DNA from: Chelydra serpentina
Taxonomy: Eukaryota > Chordata > Testudines > Chelydridae
NCBI GenBank assembly: GCA_037349315.1
Contig: JBAIAC010000054.1
Span: 5,989,570-6,053,569 of the forward strand
Direction: 5' to 3'
DNA length: 64,000 nucleotides
Below, one piece after another: positions 34,801 through 45,756 of the stretch (positions within the stretch are counted from its first letter, which is position 1; every line of letters begins with the position of its first letter). The position numbers and the translations under genes were made by a program. The notes beneath the pieces are model-generated. The model was not told the origin of the DNA, made no database searches, and saw nothing but the letters and a program-made list of their open reading frames with translations.

Positions 34801-37800
34801 ACGCCCCCCAGACAGGAGAGGAGCCCTGAGTTCCAGTGTCCGGAAGTGGAGGAGAAGGGGTTAAATGCGCCATCTCCTCTCCCTGCTGGGGCAGGAAGCA
34901 GGTTCTGGGGGTTGCCCGAAGGACATGCGGGGGAGGTCGCCCCGGCATTGCTGCCGCTCACACGGCTTTCTCCCTGCTCCCCAGCACTTGCAGCCCTGGA
35001 TCTGCTCTCCCCGGGCCCAGGAGCGGAGCCGAGCTATGAGAGCCAGCGCCCGGCTCCTCATGTTCTATAGATTCAAAGCCATCACCGAGGTGAGCAGCAC
35101 GGACCTTTTCAAAAGTGGAAGTCAAACCCTAGCGAGGTAACTAGACAGGAGCATAAACACTGCCAAATGAAGTGTAAAAATGTAATAAGAAAAGCCAAAA
35201 TGCAGTTTGAAGAACAGCTAGCCAAAAACTCAAAAGGTAATAACAAAATGTTTTTTAAATACGTCAGAAGCAGGAAGCCTGCTAAACAACCAGTGGGGCC
35301 CCTGGACGATAGAGATACAAAAGGAGCACTTCAAGACGCTAAAGTCATTGTGGAGAAACTAAATGAATTCTTTGCTTTGGTCTTCACGGTTGAGGACGTT
35401 AGGGAGATTCCCAAACCTGAGCCGTCTTTTGTAGGTGACAAATCTGACGAATTGTCACAGATTGAAGTGTCACTAGAGGAGGTTTTGGAACTAATTGATA
35501 AACTTAACTGTAACAAGTCACTGGGACCAGATGGCATTCACCCAAGAGTTCTGAAAGAACTCCAATGTGAAATTGCGGAACTTTTAACTAGGGTTTGTAA
35601 CCTGTCCTTTAAATCGGCTTCTGTACCCAATGAGTGGAAGAGAGCTAATGTAACACCAATATTAAAGAAGGGCTCTAGAGGTGATCCTGACAGTTACAGA
35701 CCAGTAAGTCTAACATCCATACCGGGCAAATTAGTTGAAACAATAGTAAAGAATAAAATTGTCAGGCACATAGAAGAACATAAATTGTTGGGCAAAAGTC
35801 AACATGGTTTCTGCAAAGGGAAATCATGCCTTACTAATCTAGTAGAGTTCTTTGAAGGGGTCAACAAACATGGGGACAAGGGTAGGAATAAATGGTAAAT
35901 TTTCAGAATGGAGTGGGGTAACTAGTGGTGTTCCCCAAGGGACAGTCCTAAGACCAATCCTAATCAACTTATTCATAAATGATTTGGAAGAAGGGGTAAA
36001 CAGTGAGGTGGCAAAATTTGCAGATGATACTAAACTGCTCAAGATAGTTAAGACCAAAGCAGACTGCGAAGAACTTCAAAAAGATCTCACAAAACGAAAT
36101 GATTGGGCAACAAAATGGCAAATGAAATTTCATGTGGATAAACGTAAAGTAATGCACATTGGAAAAAATAACCCCAACTCTACATACAACATGATGGGGG
36201 CTAATTTAGCTACAACTAATCAGGAAAAAGATCTTGGCATCATCACGGACAGTTCTCTGAAGACGTCCATGCAGTGTGCACTGGCAGTCAAAAAAGCCAA
36301 CAGGATGTTAGGAATCATTAAAAAAGGGATAGAGAATAAGACGGAGAATATCTTATTGCCCTTCTACAAATCCATGGTGCGCCCACATCTTGAATCCTGC
36401 GTACAAATGTGGTCTCCTCATCTCAAAAAAGCTATACTGGCATTAGAAAAGGTTCAGAGAAGGGCAACTAAAATGATTAGTGGTTTGGAACGGGTCGCGT
36501 ATGAGGAGAGATTAACGAGTCTAGGACTTTTTAGGTTGGAAAAGAGGAGATTAAGGGGGAGATATGATAGAGGTATATACAATTATGAGTGGTGTGGAGG
36601 AAGTGAATAAGGAAAAAGTTATTGACTTGTTCCCATAAGAGAAGAACTAGGGGCCACCCAATGAAATTAGTGGGCAGCAGGTTTAAAACAAATAAAAGGA
36701 AGTTGTTCTTTACACAGCGCACAGTCAACCTGTGGTCTGAGCCAGTACAGCCATTCTTATGTTCTTATGTCCCTGCTGCCCCCCGCAGCATGCACAAAGA
36801 GAGGGGGAGGGTGATACAGACAGAACTGGGCTCAGCCCCAGTTCATGCCCTGATTTTCTGTTCGGTGGCCCATTAGGACTTGGAACCCATGGAAGAGCAG
36901 GGCTACATGGCCGGGGTGCTGATAAGCCACGCCTTTGACGCCCTGGAGGCCACCAGATCCTGGGCATCTCAGGCTCTCTACTGGCTCTTCACGCCTTGCA
37001 AAGGTAAGATGGAGCAGAAGGAAACAGTGGCCACCTCCCAGCCCTGGCCGTTACCTAGAGAGCAGGGCTGCAGAGAGAACATGGCGCCTTCATCCCAGCC
37101 CTGACCAGACGGACACAGAGCAGAAGTGGGTTGGTACCTGCCAGGCTGGCCTGGCATCTGCCCTTCACCAGGTGCCACGGACCGTCTGGGACCTCCCCTG
37201 ATCCAACACCATCCCCAACACACCTTCTGCATCGGGGGAAGGGTGGGCAGTTGGTCCAGGAGCCAGCTGAGAGCTCACCCTAGCTGTGCGTTCCCAGCTG
37301 TGGTTGGATACTGGTTCTTTGGCCCCTGTGACCTGGTTCGACAGGGATGGGGAAGTATCCGGCCCCGAGAGCGCTGGCTGAGCACAGCTGGTTTCTTGTG
37401 CAGCTTCCGTGTGCACCCAGACGGAGGCGGTGGTGAGCGTGCTGAGCAGGACGAAGGGGGATGCCAGCTGCAGACAGAGCCCTGCCCATGTTGCTATGGT
37501 GAGTAAAAGAGACTGTGACTGGAGAGACAGACACACACATGAGGGATGGGCGCTTATTGTCTCCTTCCCTCCCTGCAGAATTTGTGCCCTCAACTTGCTC
37601 CCCCCAACTCAGTCAGTAAGGTAGAAAAGCAGAGGGAAATTCCTGGGTACGGGCTCCAATGCCCACTGACTTAGCCCTGGGCGCAGGCTCTGTCCCCATC
37701 CCCTGAAGAGCAAACCCACCTCCCCGGGCCGGGGCTCGCTGCTCACACTCGGCCTGTGCCTTTCCCTGCAGCTCATAGCGAAGCACCTGCAGCCCTGTGA

Positions 37801-40800
37801 CCTCATGCCCTTCATCTTCACCCTGCTGCTGGGCCTGCTGGAGAAGGAGGACTGTGCTGACCAGCTGGCGGGCGTCATGCAGACGGTGCTGACAGAGAAA
37901 AGATCGGTGCAAGAGAACCAAGTAATGGCTGGGCATTGGAGGCACCATGCTGACATCTCGGGCAGCTCCATCCTGCCCCGTGCCCAGAATTCCTGGGGCA
38001 TGAGGGAGGTTGTGGAGGGGAGATGTCCCCTCTCACCATCATTGATCAAGGGGACCCATCCATCCCCTGTCTGCAGGGTGGCCGCTGGGCAAGGTCCTGT
38101 AATCGTTTACAGGCATTGATCCCAGGAGTCCGGCTTGCCCGGCTCACTCCCTGGGAAAAGTGCCCTGTCTCCGGACTCATCCCCCATGGGGGAACAGAGC
38201 CCGCAGTGGGGTCTCCCGCGTCCTCTCTTTGCCCAGTGGAGACGGATTAACGTGGACAATGGAAATGCCTCCCGGAACCTTAGATCCCACTCAGCCCAGG
38301 CGTGCTGTCACAAGGGGAGATACAGCTGGGATACCCGGGGGTGGGGTGTCACAGGGCAGCAGGATTGGGACCCTTAGTGCTACAGAGCTGGATCAGGGGT
38401 GGGGGTTTCAAGGGACCCAAACCAGAATCCCCCTGGGCTCAGTCACTCGCTAGGAGAGTTTCTCCATGGCCTCTGCCGGGTCATGTGACCGCGGACTTGT
38501 TTCTGAGCCTGCCCTGCTCCTCCTGGCCCTTCCCTGCCAGACACCCACAGCGGGGGGAGGGTCTCAGCCCCTGCTTTGCCTCCGCAGGTGCAGGATCTGC
38601 AGGCGGCTCTGGCCTACACACTGTCTCCACCCCGGGGTGGGCGCCTGAGCGATGGGCCGAGGAACATCATACACCTCCTGGCCAGGCAGCACACCAAGGC
38701 CGCGGTCAGCAACCTCCTGCAGCTGCCCTGGCCTTACGAGCGGTGAGCGCCGGCCCCAGGGAAAGGGTAGAACGCCCCCCTCCAGCCTCCGAGCTCCCCC
38801 TTAATGGGGTGACTCCACAGCACCAGGGTTACACGCAGCACAGACCTTCCCCTGGCCCTGCCCCCGGCCTGCTGTCACCATGAGCCTCTCTGACCCTTGG
38901 AGGGAGCTCTGACCCTCTGGGATCCCCGGCTCAGGGCTCCCCCAGCTGAGCTCGTCCTAACGCAGCTGTCACCCTTGTTGTTTGCAAAGTACTGTACAGG
39001 ATCTTTTCAGGGGGAATACGGCAAAACGCCACATTTATTAGTAATAGAGGTATCAATCAATACTCTATCATATGCATATGATATATATCACACTCATGCA
39101 CTCACACACACACAAACACAAGCACACTCCGTCTAGTTGTTGTTACCAACTAGTTGCTCCCCTTAACTTCACTGGCCAGGTGAGTTAGATGGGGGAGGGG
39201 TGGAGCCCTGCTTCTGCCGATCCGGATCGATGCTCCGATGGTGACAAGACGAGACCCGGAGTCCTCTGCAAGACACCTCACTTTTATAGCAGCTTCCCTC
39301 TCATGCAAATCTATGCCAGATTCAAAATCTGGGTCTGTGTTCATTGGTCCTTTGTGCTGCTTCCTTCTGGGTGTTGTCCCAGAGAAGGTGCTGGCTTCTA
39401 ACCCCCAAAGCCGTCAATATGTCTGCTCGTCTTTATTGAGCCCACTTGATAAGTTTGATCGTCCTTGGGGCTGGCTTCCATCCCCTCTCCAACTGTTGCA
39501 GCTATATAGGGATTTAACACAAAGTGCAATGGCTTGGCTGGCTGGAGGCCAGAGCAGTCCTCTGGGGCCCCCCATCACAACACAGGCCAGGAGACCCCGT
39601 GTGAGCAGGGTCACCATCTCTATCAGTGTGGCCCCAGGCTCTCGACAGGGCGCCCCTCCAGGCTGAGGCAGAAGAGGGTGCCAGGCTATCTGCATGGCCC
39701 GCAGACATACCCCTACACTGAGCGCGTCCCTGCAGGGGCACCCCCCTCCCGCTGCTGGGAAATGCCCTCTCTCCCCCAAATCCCAGCCCGGTATCGTCCC
39801 CACCGCCGCACGCTTTTACACGCCTCATCCCGCCCTAGAGGCTGCTCTTCTCCCATTCACCTGCCTGCCAGGTTTCCCCGGGCCAGCAGCCTTCCCTGCA
39901 TCCTGCCCAGAGCCGACAAGCCCAGCACCCATTTTACAGCCTTCTCCAAAACCTCCACCCCAGAACCATGGCGTGGCAGAACTGGAGCCGTGTTCCTCCT
40001 GAACAACTGGGCCCGTCCTGTGTGTTAATTCCTTACCCGCCATCCGTCTGTCCGTCACAGGCAGGCCAAGGCCATCTGGAAATTCCTGGGTGCAGACCCC
40101 GTGCTGGCCAGGGAGGTACTGCACATCCTGCTCTTCGACAGCCCGGAGAAGGGCTGGGCTAATGGCAGCGAGACCCAGGATGGGAGCTGCCCCCAGCTAG
40201 CCCGGCTGCCCCCGGCGGTAAGTTCCCAGTGCTGGCATTGAACCCCCTTTCCCAGCTGCATTCTGCACACGGCCAGTCTTCTGACTGGCTCTTGTTCCCT
40301 TCCAGACCACGTGCGGCCTGTGGGAGCTAGTCGGGGCCCTGGGGCGAGCGCACGTGCTGGAGGGACGCGAGGACGACCTGTTCGTCTCTTGCTTCCTCGC
40401 CGTCGCCTGCTCCCCAGCACCTCACCTCTCGGGAGCCCAGCAGAACCCACCGACTCATGCCAGTCCCCGCAGGTAACGTGTGGGGCTGATGGATCTCAGC
40501 ACCCAAACAGTGTCTGGGCCAGACGCTAGGAGGGGGAAGCTTCCTGCTTGGACTCACGTTATGGAGGGTCCCCCCACCCAATGCCTTCGGGGGACCGAGG
40601 GTTCGGATCAGCCAGGCATCACGTGCTTAGGAGCGGGCAGAGCTGCCCCCGGATACTCAGGGAGCCAGAGAGCTCCTCAGATGGGCAGCTCAGCAGGGTG
40701 ATGAAGGAGCCGAGCGGGACGGGGTGAAGCAGAGCTGGGGAGCAGGGCAGAACTGGCTGCTGTCTCTATTTACTGTCTGCTTTGAAGGCTTTGGGACAGG

Positions 40801-43800
40801 CCCGGTGTGGCACGGAGCCACTTCCCCCCCTTGACTGCAGTGGGCCCTGGGGGACAGGGCTCAGGGTAGCAGGGCGTTCACGGGGGCGCTGCATGTACTT
40901 TTCTCCCCAGGGTCAGTTTCCTGGAGTGGGCGGGGGCAATTCTCACATCTTTGGAGGAGGCGAAGGTCACATTTGCAGACACTCCCCCCCGCCCCCACAA
41001 TTGGAGTGCAGGGAACCAAAGGCAGAAATGGGGCAGCTTCTGTTCTCACCCTGATCCCTCCAGTGCTGCAGCAAGGGAGTCCTGTGCCCCCCGCCCCTCC
41101 GCCCTGCCTAGAGAGTAGGCGTCCCTGCATCACCATCTCCTGCCTCTTTCTCTTCCCAGCATGGCCGTGCAGGCCCTGGCGCGGGTGCTGCACCTCAGGG
41201 GCAGTCAGCAAGGTCTGGAGCTGATGGAGCAGGAGCAGGGCTGGCAGCTGCTGGAGGAGGGCCAGCCTGAGGGGTTCGCTCTCCTTGGCAGGTGAGGACA
41301 GACACTGAAGGAGTCACGTTCTCGCTCTGGAGCCCAGTGGGGCAGAGATGGGAGGGGGTGGCCGGGACCGGGCAGGATTCCGGCATGTGCAGGGTTGTCA
41401 TGAACACGTCAGCACGAGCTCTTGTTCTTTCCCAGGGCCATGGTGACCCACCCAAACCAGGCCCTGAAGAACATCGTACGGTTCCTCCTTCCCAGCCTCC
41501 AGGCCTCCGAGGAGGGTGAACGCATGGCCTGCACCAGCCTGCTTGCAGAGGTGAGCCCGGGGCGGGAGGGGAGGTTAACCACGCCCAGAAGCTGATGGAA
41601 CAGGGGGCCAATAGCTGGTCAGCCAATGAGAAATGGTCCTGGTGGTGTATTGCTTGTAAATTGATCCCTTTGCTGGGGGCTCTGTGGGGGTTTGGGGGCA
41701 CCCCACTGGAACCAGAGGGAGCACTCGTGTCACTTCTATTCAGCTCAAAGCCAGCCCCTTGTGAACATCAGTCAGTAAGGATCTAAGTCACCTCCTGGTC
41801 CCGGCTCATACTTGCTCCCCTTGCTCCGGCCATGCTAGGACCCATTGGCCTCGCTCCGCCCTCTCTGACGGTTCCGTTCGGTCCCTTTAGTTCCTTGGCA
41901 GCCCCTGGCTCATGGAGAACGAGCCCAAGGAACTGTGGAAGCAGGTTGTGAAGATCATGCTGCAGCGGACAGAGGACAGCAGCATCCCCATCCAAGGCAG
42001 AGCGCTGCATGGCCTCAGGAACGTAGTCACCCAGTTCCCAGACAAGGTGGGTCTGGCATGGCAGGATACTAGGCAAAGAGGCCGGGTAGGAAGCTCCTGG
42101 TTCCCCTTCTCCCCAGCCCATGGCTCCTGTGGAGCAGACTGGGCTGTAGGCCGACTTGCCCGGACTGCGGTTACACCCAGGCTGACAGAGCGTTGCTCAC
42201 CGAGCGGCATCCAACCCCTTCTCTGCAGGTCAGGAAGAAGCGGGAGCAGATCCTGGGGCACTTTGTCCGCGCAGTGTGTGAATCCTGCGACCCCCACGCC
42301 ATCCTGGAAGCCATGGAAGGGCTCTGCTGGCTGCTGCAGGACCCCAAGGCGCCTCTGAAGGCGTGCGTCACCGTCCCACTGGCCCTGCAGGCCAGAACGT
42401 GGTTTGAGGATGTAAGTAGGAAGCAGGGCAGGCCCCACAGTGCAATAGGGCACCCCACAGGGGGGAGATGCTCAGGATCCGCCCCCACGCGGAGGGACTC
42501 AGTGTCCGATGCAGGCATGTTCCTGGACTTGTGGGGCAGCTCAGCTCCTCCGCCAGGGGAGACAGGGATCAAGTCATCCTGAGCCCACAATGGTTCAGCA
42601 GCCCTGGGGCCCAGCAGGAAGGAGGGGAGTTTGCAGAGAATGGTCATGTCGTTTGAACTAGCTGAAACCCCTCTGGGCTCTGCAGCTGCCCGGCTGAGTC
42701 CCAAAGCACGCGAGGGCCCGAGCCTGTCCCCCCTAACCACCCTGCGCCCCCTGTCTGCAGGAGAACAGCGGCCTGAGGCGGGCCGCCATGGAGCTTTTTG
42801 GCCACCTCAGCCAATTTGTTCAGAAGAAGTCATCACTCTTTGGGGCTGAGGTGGAGAAGAGCTTGGGGACGCTGCTCATCCACCTGCAGGATGAGGACCC
42901 CCTGGTGGCCCAGGTGAGCACAGCTGAGGACTCACAGGGGCAGGGCTGGCAAGGGTGGTGCAACCTCCCCCCCAAACCCCAATCCCCAGATCTCCTTCTC
43001 AGTGCTGACCTGTGGCACCCAGGACAGGCCCCCCCCCCCCCCGCCCCGACTCATCCAGCCCTCCCCCACCCCGCACAGAGCTCTGCCAGCCCTCAGAGTG
43101 TAGCTGTGGGGCAGATCTGTGCAGTTTCCTTCTCTCCTCCATTCCCCACAGGCACCACCAGCCTCCCTGCCCAGCCAGACTCTCCGTGGCTTTGGCTCCA
43201 TTTTACAGCCGACCTGGTTAGTGGCCAGGCCCAGGTCGACCTCTGGCCCCTAGCCAGTGACCTGACCCAAGCAGGGCCTCAGGGAAGGGCTGGTCGCTGA
43301 GGCTGGCTGGCTCCCGTTGCTGCCCTGCCCTCACTTGTGTGCTAGCTCCTGCCTGGGAATGAGCAGCCTCCTGCAGCAAGCGCCCTCCCTCCCCCCGACC
43401 CCCCCAGTAGCAGCCCCCAGTAGTGCCTGGGATTGAGGGGAGGCCACGTACGTTGGCCACCGGGCAGTGCTGTTAACGGCCCAATAGGGACCCGCAGGGA
43501 GTGCCCCGCCCCGGCCCTAGCACTCGGGCCTGGCTCCCCTCAACCCAGCTGAGCTGGAGCTGGGAGCTGGGGGGGTCTGGGGAACAACCGTCAGGCCAGA
43601 GGAGGCTGTGCAGAGAGGTGGCTCCTTGCTGCTCCGGCACCGCGGCGTCTCCCCAAGCCACGTGGAGCCTGCGAGTTGGCAGCCCGTGGCGCTCACCCCG
43701 CTCCCTTCTCGCCCTCTCCGGCAGGCGTGCAGGGGGGCGTTGCTGCGCTGCGCACCCTTCCTCAGCTGCCAGCCCCTGTGCAAGCTTGTGCAGAGCCAGC

Positions 43801-44898
43801 TGGCCGAGGGGGCGGCCCCCGCCATCCCCGCCTTCCTGAGCGACGCCTGCAGGACCCTGGTGAGTGAGCTCTGGGGGCGCGGGAGGACCTAGGCACAGAG
43901 GGGTTTCTCTGCTCCAGGGAGCCCCCTCCCTGACTCAGCCCCATCCCCCACCCTTGAGGATGGCTCCCCTACAAGTCAGCTCTGTCCCGTGCGAGGAGTC
44001 CATGGGGAGAGGGCTCTGACAGCCAGGGGTCCCTCACCTCCAGAGCAGGCAGGGGCCGAGCCAGCTCCCCTCAGCCTGGGGGGGATGTGGGGCTTGGGGC
44101 TAACTGGGTTCTTGGCTTCCCAGCTCCAGAGCTGCCCAGGGAGGCTGAGCAAGAAGGCTGCCCAGAGAGCCGCAGCTGCCCAGCAGCTGATAGGTAAGGA
44201 AAGAGCTGGAGCTCTGCTTCCTATTCTCCCTCCCTGCCCCACGCGTCTGGGGCCCAGTGCCACATGCACACTGCCAGCAGGGGGGAGGGGCTGGCCTCCA
44301 CTGCCCACACCCAACCCCCCAACTTCCCTCCCACCTTCCTGGGCCAAGGCTCCGTGCAGCCAGATGCAGGAGGGCTCTGCGGTCAAAGGGGCCCCTCTGT
44401 CCTGACCCCGGGCCAGCCCAGCACCTGCAGGAGCAGGTCTGAGGGACAGATCCTGCTCCCAAAGTTCTCACCCTCGTTCCCCCCACCCCCACCCAGGGAC
44501 TGGCCCCAGTCCGGTTCCCCTGCAGCCTGTACAGGGAGGGCAGAGATACACGGGAAGCCCCAGCCCTGTCCACCCCAGCTACCACAGGGCAGCAGCTCTG
44601 CCACACTGTGCTTCACACCAACTCCCAGTGGGGCTGGTGTGCTAAGCTGCCCCTTGGGCGCAACACCTCTCCTGGCCTTTGTGGGGCACGAGGCCAAAGG
44701 CAAAACGATCCCGGTAATCTTGGGGACTGACGCTCCTCCCAGCTCCTTCCCCTCCTCTGTTCGGCTGGATTGGGGGCAGGGGAGCACCTTGATGGACAGA
44801 AATACAAGCGGTTGGTGGTGCTCTGAATGCTGTTAAATAATCAGGCCCGCCTGCCTCCCCTAGGATACATGGCTGAAATGGAAGCCACAGAAGAGTAG
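15443..44898 (+). CDS. Maestro HEAT-like repeat (MROH) family gene, 41 coding exons
   Basis: I reconstructed 41 exons with GT-AG borders. Total coding length from the ATG at 15451 to TAG 44896-44898 is about 4,482 nt (1,493 residues), in the usual size range of the family. All phases agree and there are no internal stops. The product is an all-helical HEAT-repeat scaffold; family members are poorly characterised and often testis-enriched. The best signature is [16 protein letters not shown] in exon 27, with repeated leucine-rich helix pairs after it. No signal peptide or membrane span is evident. The true start may lie further upstream, since exon 1 has a good splice acceptor. Which MROH member this is cannot be settled without a search. 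Exons 1-2 recur at 62718-63511, the start of a second copy. Confidence 0.78.
16237..18059. other. Intron 2 of the MROH-like gene; nothing recognised
   Basis: Contains an AT-rich stretch (about 16300-17050) that may be repeat-derived and a GC-richer part after it. No exon keeping the phase 1-1 pattern was found between exons 2 and 3. Confidence 0.5.
20153..20284 (+). mobile_element. Partial hAT-like non-autonomous element
   Basis: Begins CAGTGGCGTAGCCAGG, a typical hAT-type terminal sequence, and continues through a GC-rich stretch until it meets antisense CR1 sequence at about 20285. The other end is not visible. Confidence 0.4.
20285..20885 (-). mobile_element. CR1-type LINE fragment, antisense, in intron 6
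   Basis: The minus strand encodes reverse-transcriptase C-terminal sequence in pieces, for example [19 protein letters not shown] and [10 protein letters not shown], with several stops. Closely related to the sense CR1 fragment at 35105-36772. It is a dead 5'- and 3'-truncated copy. Confidence 0.85.
20993..26263 (+). CDS. MROH-like gene, exons 7-16
   Basis: Exons: 20993-21075, 22206-22286, 22715-22781, 22910-23020, 23359-23432, 23725-23847, 24389-24484, 25609-25759, 25967-26022, 26114-26263. Phases run 1-0, 0-0, 0-1, 1-1, 1-0, 0-0, 0-0, 0-1, 1-0, 0-0 without conflict. Exon 8 starts the helical part ([20 protein letters not shown]); exons 9-12 give leucine-rich helices such as [16 protein letters not shown] and [16 protein letters not shown]. 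Exon 14 uses the donor at 25760 rather than the nearer GTGAGG at 25696, because only the former keeps phase with exon 15. Exon 16 is proline-rich and probably an unstructured link. Confidence 0.72.
21076..22205. other. Intron 7; nothing recognised
   Basis: GC-rich intron sequence with chance open frames on both strands. Confidence 0.5.
26430..27570 (-). mobile_element. LTR-like repeat, antisense, in intron 16
   Basis: On the minus strand it starts TGTGACGTTATTGACG at 27570. It shares two blocks with 12877-13470: a start block, and a block around CAACCTTGGGCTGTA / CAGCCTTGGGCTGTA. A TATA box (CTATAAAAGG) is visible near 27135-27145. Longer than the other copy, so it shows more of the element. 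Boundaries are approximate. Confidence 0.55.
27780..30356 (+). CDS. MROH-like gene, exons 17-22
   Basis: Exons: 27780-27921, 28366-28415, 28738-28845, 29007-29123, 29325-29450, 30210-30356. They encode HEAT-like helices ([53 protein letters not shown]). Exon 21 has two in-phase donors, after 29414 or after 29450, giving 30 or 42 codons. Exon 22 ends in [13 protein letters not shown] before GTAAAT, and a CR1 insertion begins about 100 bp into the following intron. Confidence 0.72.
28020..28210. repeat. Possible CR1-tail-derived sequence in intron 17
   Basis: GGTCATCTAGCCCAGCCCCC resembles the 3' region of CR1-type elements. A similar scrap lies at 28425-28500. Weak evidence from short motifs only. 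Confidence 0.35.
30457..31511 (+). mobile_element. CR1 LINE, 5'-truncated, sense, in intron 22
   Basis: Encodes the C-terminal half of a CR1 reverse transcriptase in broken frames: [20 protein letters not shown], the FADD catalytic box in [27 protein letters not shown] and [13 protein letters not shown]. It ends in the ATTCTAGGAATCTATGATT tail typical of CR1. At least one stop/frameshift near 30725 and a TAG near 31058 break it. Confidence 0.93.
31512..32202. other. Remainder of intron 22; nothing recognised
   Basis: Ordinary intron sequence between the CR1 tail and exon 23. Confidence 0.5.
32203..35089 (+). CDS. MROH-like gene, exons 23-27
   Basis: Exons: 32203-32322, 32937-33016, 33502-33640, 34379-34474, 34985-35089. 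Exon 24 ends in phase 2 and exon 25 restores phase 0. Exon 27 carries the most family-like segment, [19 protein letters not shown], a basic helix that marks MROH proteins in my recollection. The donor of exon 27 (GTGAGC at 35090) lies about 15 bp before a CR1 insertion. Confidence 0.75.
35105..36772 (+). mobile_element. CR1-type LINE fragment, sense, in intron 27
   Basis: Two long open frames (35167-35898, 243 codons; 35852-36610, 252 codons) encode the reverse transcriptase. The first has [18 protein letters not shown] sequence and [16 protein letters not shown]. The second has [29 protein letters not shown] and [15 protein letters not shown]. Between them, near 35880, a stretch of the palm region is missing, so the enzyme is dead despite the long frames. 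The 3' end has a short TTCTTATG tandem tail. Belongs to a different subfamily from the 30457 element. Confidence 0.9.
36877..41550 (+). CDS. MROH-like gene, exons 28-35
   Basis: Exons: 36877-37003, 37404-37498, 37772-37921, 38588-38742, 40061-40217, 40306-40472, 41160-41291, 41436-41550. Phases 0-1, 1-0, 0-0, 0-2, 2-0, 0-2, 2-2, 2-0 agree. Helical stretches include [36 protein letters not shown] and [20 protein letters not shown], ending with [20 protein letters not shown]. The serial-helix pattern is that of HEAT repeats in the C-terminal half of MROH proteins. Confidence 0.75.
38985..39500 (-). repeat. Possible LTR-derived sequence in intron 31
   Basis: On the minus strand a GCTATAAAAG box (39281-39290) is followed by an R/U5-like stretch toward lower coordinates, and a CA-rich tract lies at about 39095-39120. 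There is no second copy in the window to support it. Confidence 0.3.
41891..44898 (+). CDS. MROH-like gene, exons 36-41 and stop codon
   Basis: Exons: 41891-42046, 42229-42411, 42761-42913, 43725-43859, 44124-44193, 44864-44898. Clear HEAT-type helices occur ([52 protein letters not shown]). Exon 40 is alanine-rich ([15 protein letters not shown]). The last exon adds eleven residues before TAG 44896-44898. No convincing AATAAA follows within a few hundred bases, so the polyadenylation site is not placed. Confidence 0.75.
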
Positions 44899-45022
44899 GA
44901 GGCTTGGAACGGCCACCCTGCTGTAAGTCACGGCTGAGGGGTATTGCACGGGGGAGAGGGGGCGTGGAGAATCGGGGAGGAGTTCTAGGGCAGGGGACTG
45001 CAGCCACATCACACGGTGGCTG
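44899..45022. other. 3' flank of the MROH-like gene
   Basis: Probable 3' UTR; ends at the 8-bp target duplication GGTGGCTG of the adjacent MITE. Confidence 0.5.
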
Positions 45023-45178
45023 TAGGGTGACCAGACATCCCAATTTTTTGCTCTGTGTCCCGCATCCAAATATTGGATTTTTGCTTGGACAGCTCCGCTC
45101 CGGCCGGTTTATTTTTGTTTGTTTGTTTTGCTTCCCCTATGTGTCCCGATATTTTGTTGGTTTCATCTGGGCACCCTA
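45023..45178. mobile_element. 156-bp hAT-type MITE with perfect 8-bp target duplication
   Basis: Inverted ends TAGGGTGACC and GGGCACCCTA, flanked on both sides by GGTGGCTG (45015-45022 and 45179-45186). An 8-bp duplication with short inverted ends is the hAT signature. The interior contains CCCGATATTTTG-like sequence and has no coding capacity. Confidence 0.9.
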
Positions 45179-45186
45179 GGTGGCTG

Positions 45187-45756
45187 GGAGCCAGAACCCA
45201 GTTGGAATGACCTGCAGAGTGCAGCAGCAGGGAGAAAGCCCTCGGGGCTGGTTCTGGGGTATCCTCTCCCCGGCCGGCCGTAGTTTGAAACTCCCTGCTC
45301 CATGGGGTGTTCCCAGGCAGGAGCCATAGCTGGGCAGCAGGGCCTGGGAGTCAGAGGTGAGTCGCTCCTGTCAGGCAGGGGGCAGTGGCAAGCAGAGAAG
45401 GGGTGGACTCCACAAGGGGAAAGGAAACACCCTCCCCTAGGAAGACCCGGCTGCTGGAGGCGACACCAATCCCTGCTCCCTCACCAGCTGCGGTGCAGCC
45501 AGCAGGGACTCTGAGCAGCCCTAGCTAAGTGCGAGGCAGGGGGCTGCGCTGAGCCTCATTTGGTGCTAACTCTGCAGAACCCAGCCTGGCCTACGCCAGG
45601 AAGTTGTGTTGCAGACCCGGCACTACCCATCTCTCCCAAGGATTGCTGCCAGCCCCCTGCACGCACGGAGCAGCTCACCACCCCCTGAACCCCACACAGC
45701 CCCGGCTCTGCTTATGAGGATACCAAATTCTAACTCTGAGCCTCCCTGCCTTTAAC
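45187..45756. other. Intergenic; nothing recognised
   Basis: GC-rich spacer between the MITE and the hAT remnant. Confidence 0.5.

Noticed and set aside
35167..36610. Functional reverse-transcriptase gene
   Set aside because: Long frames are present, but a piece of the palm region is missing near 35880 and the 5' part of the LINE is absent.
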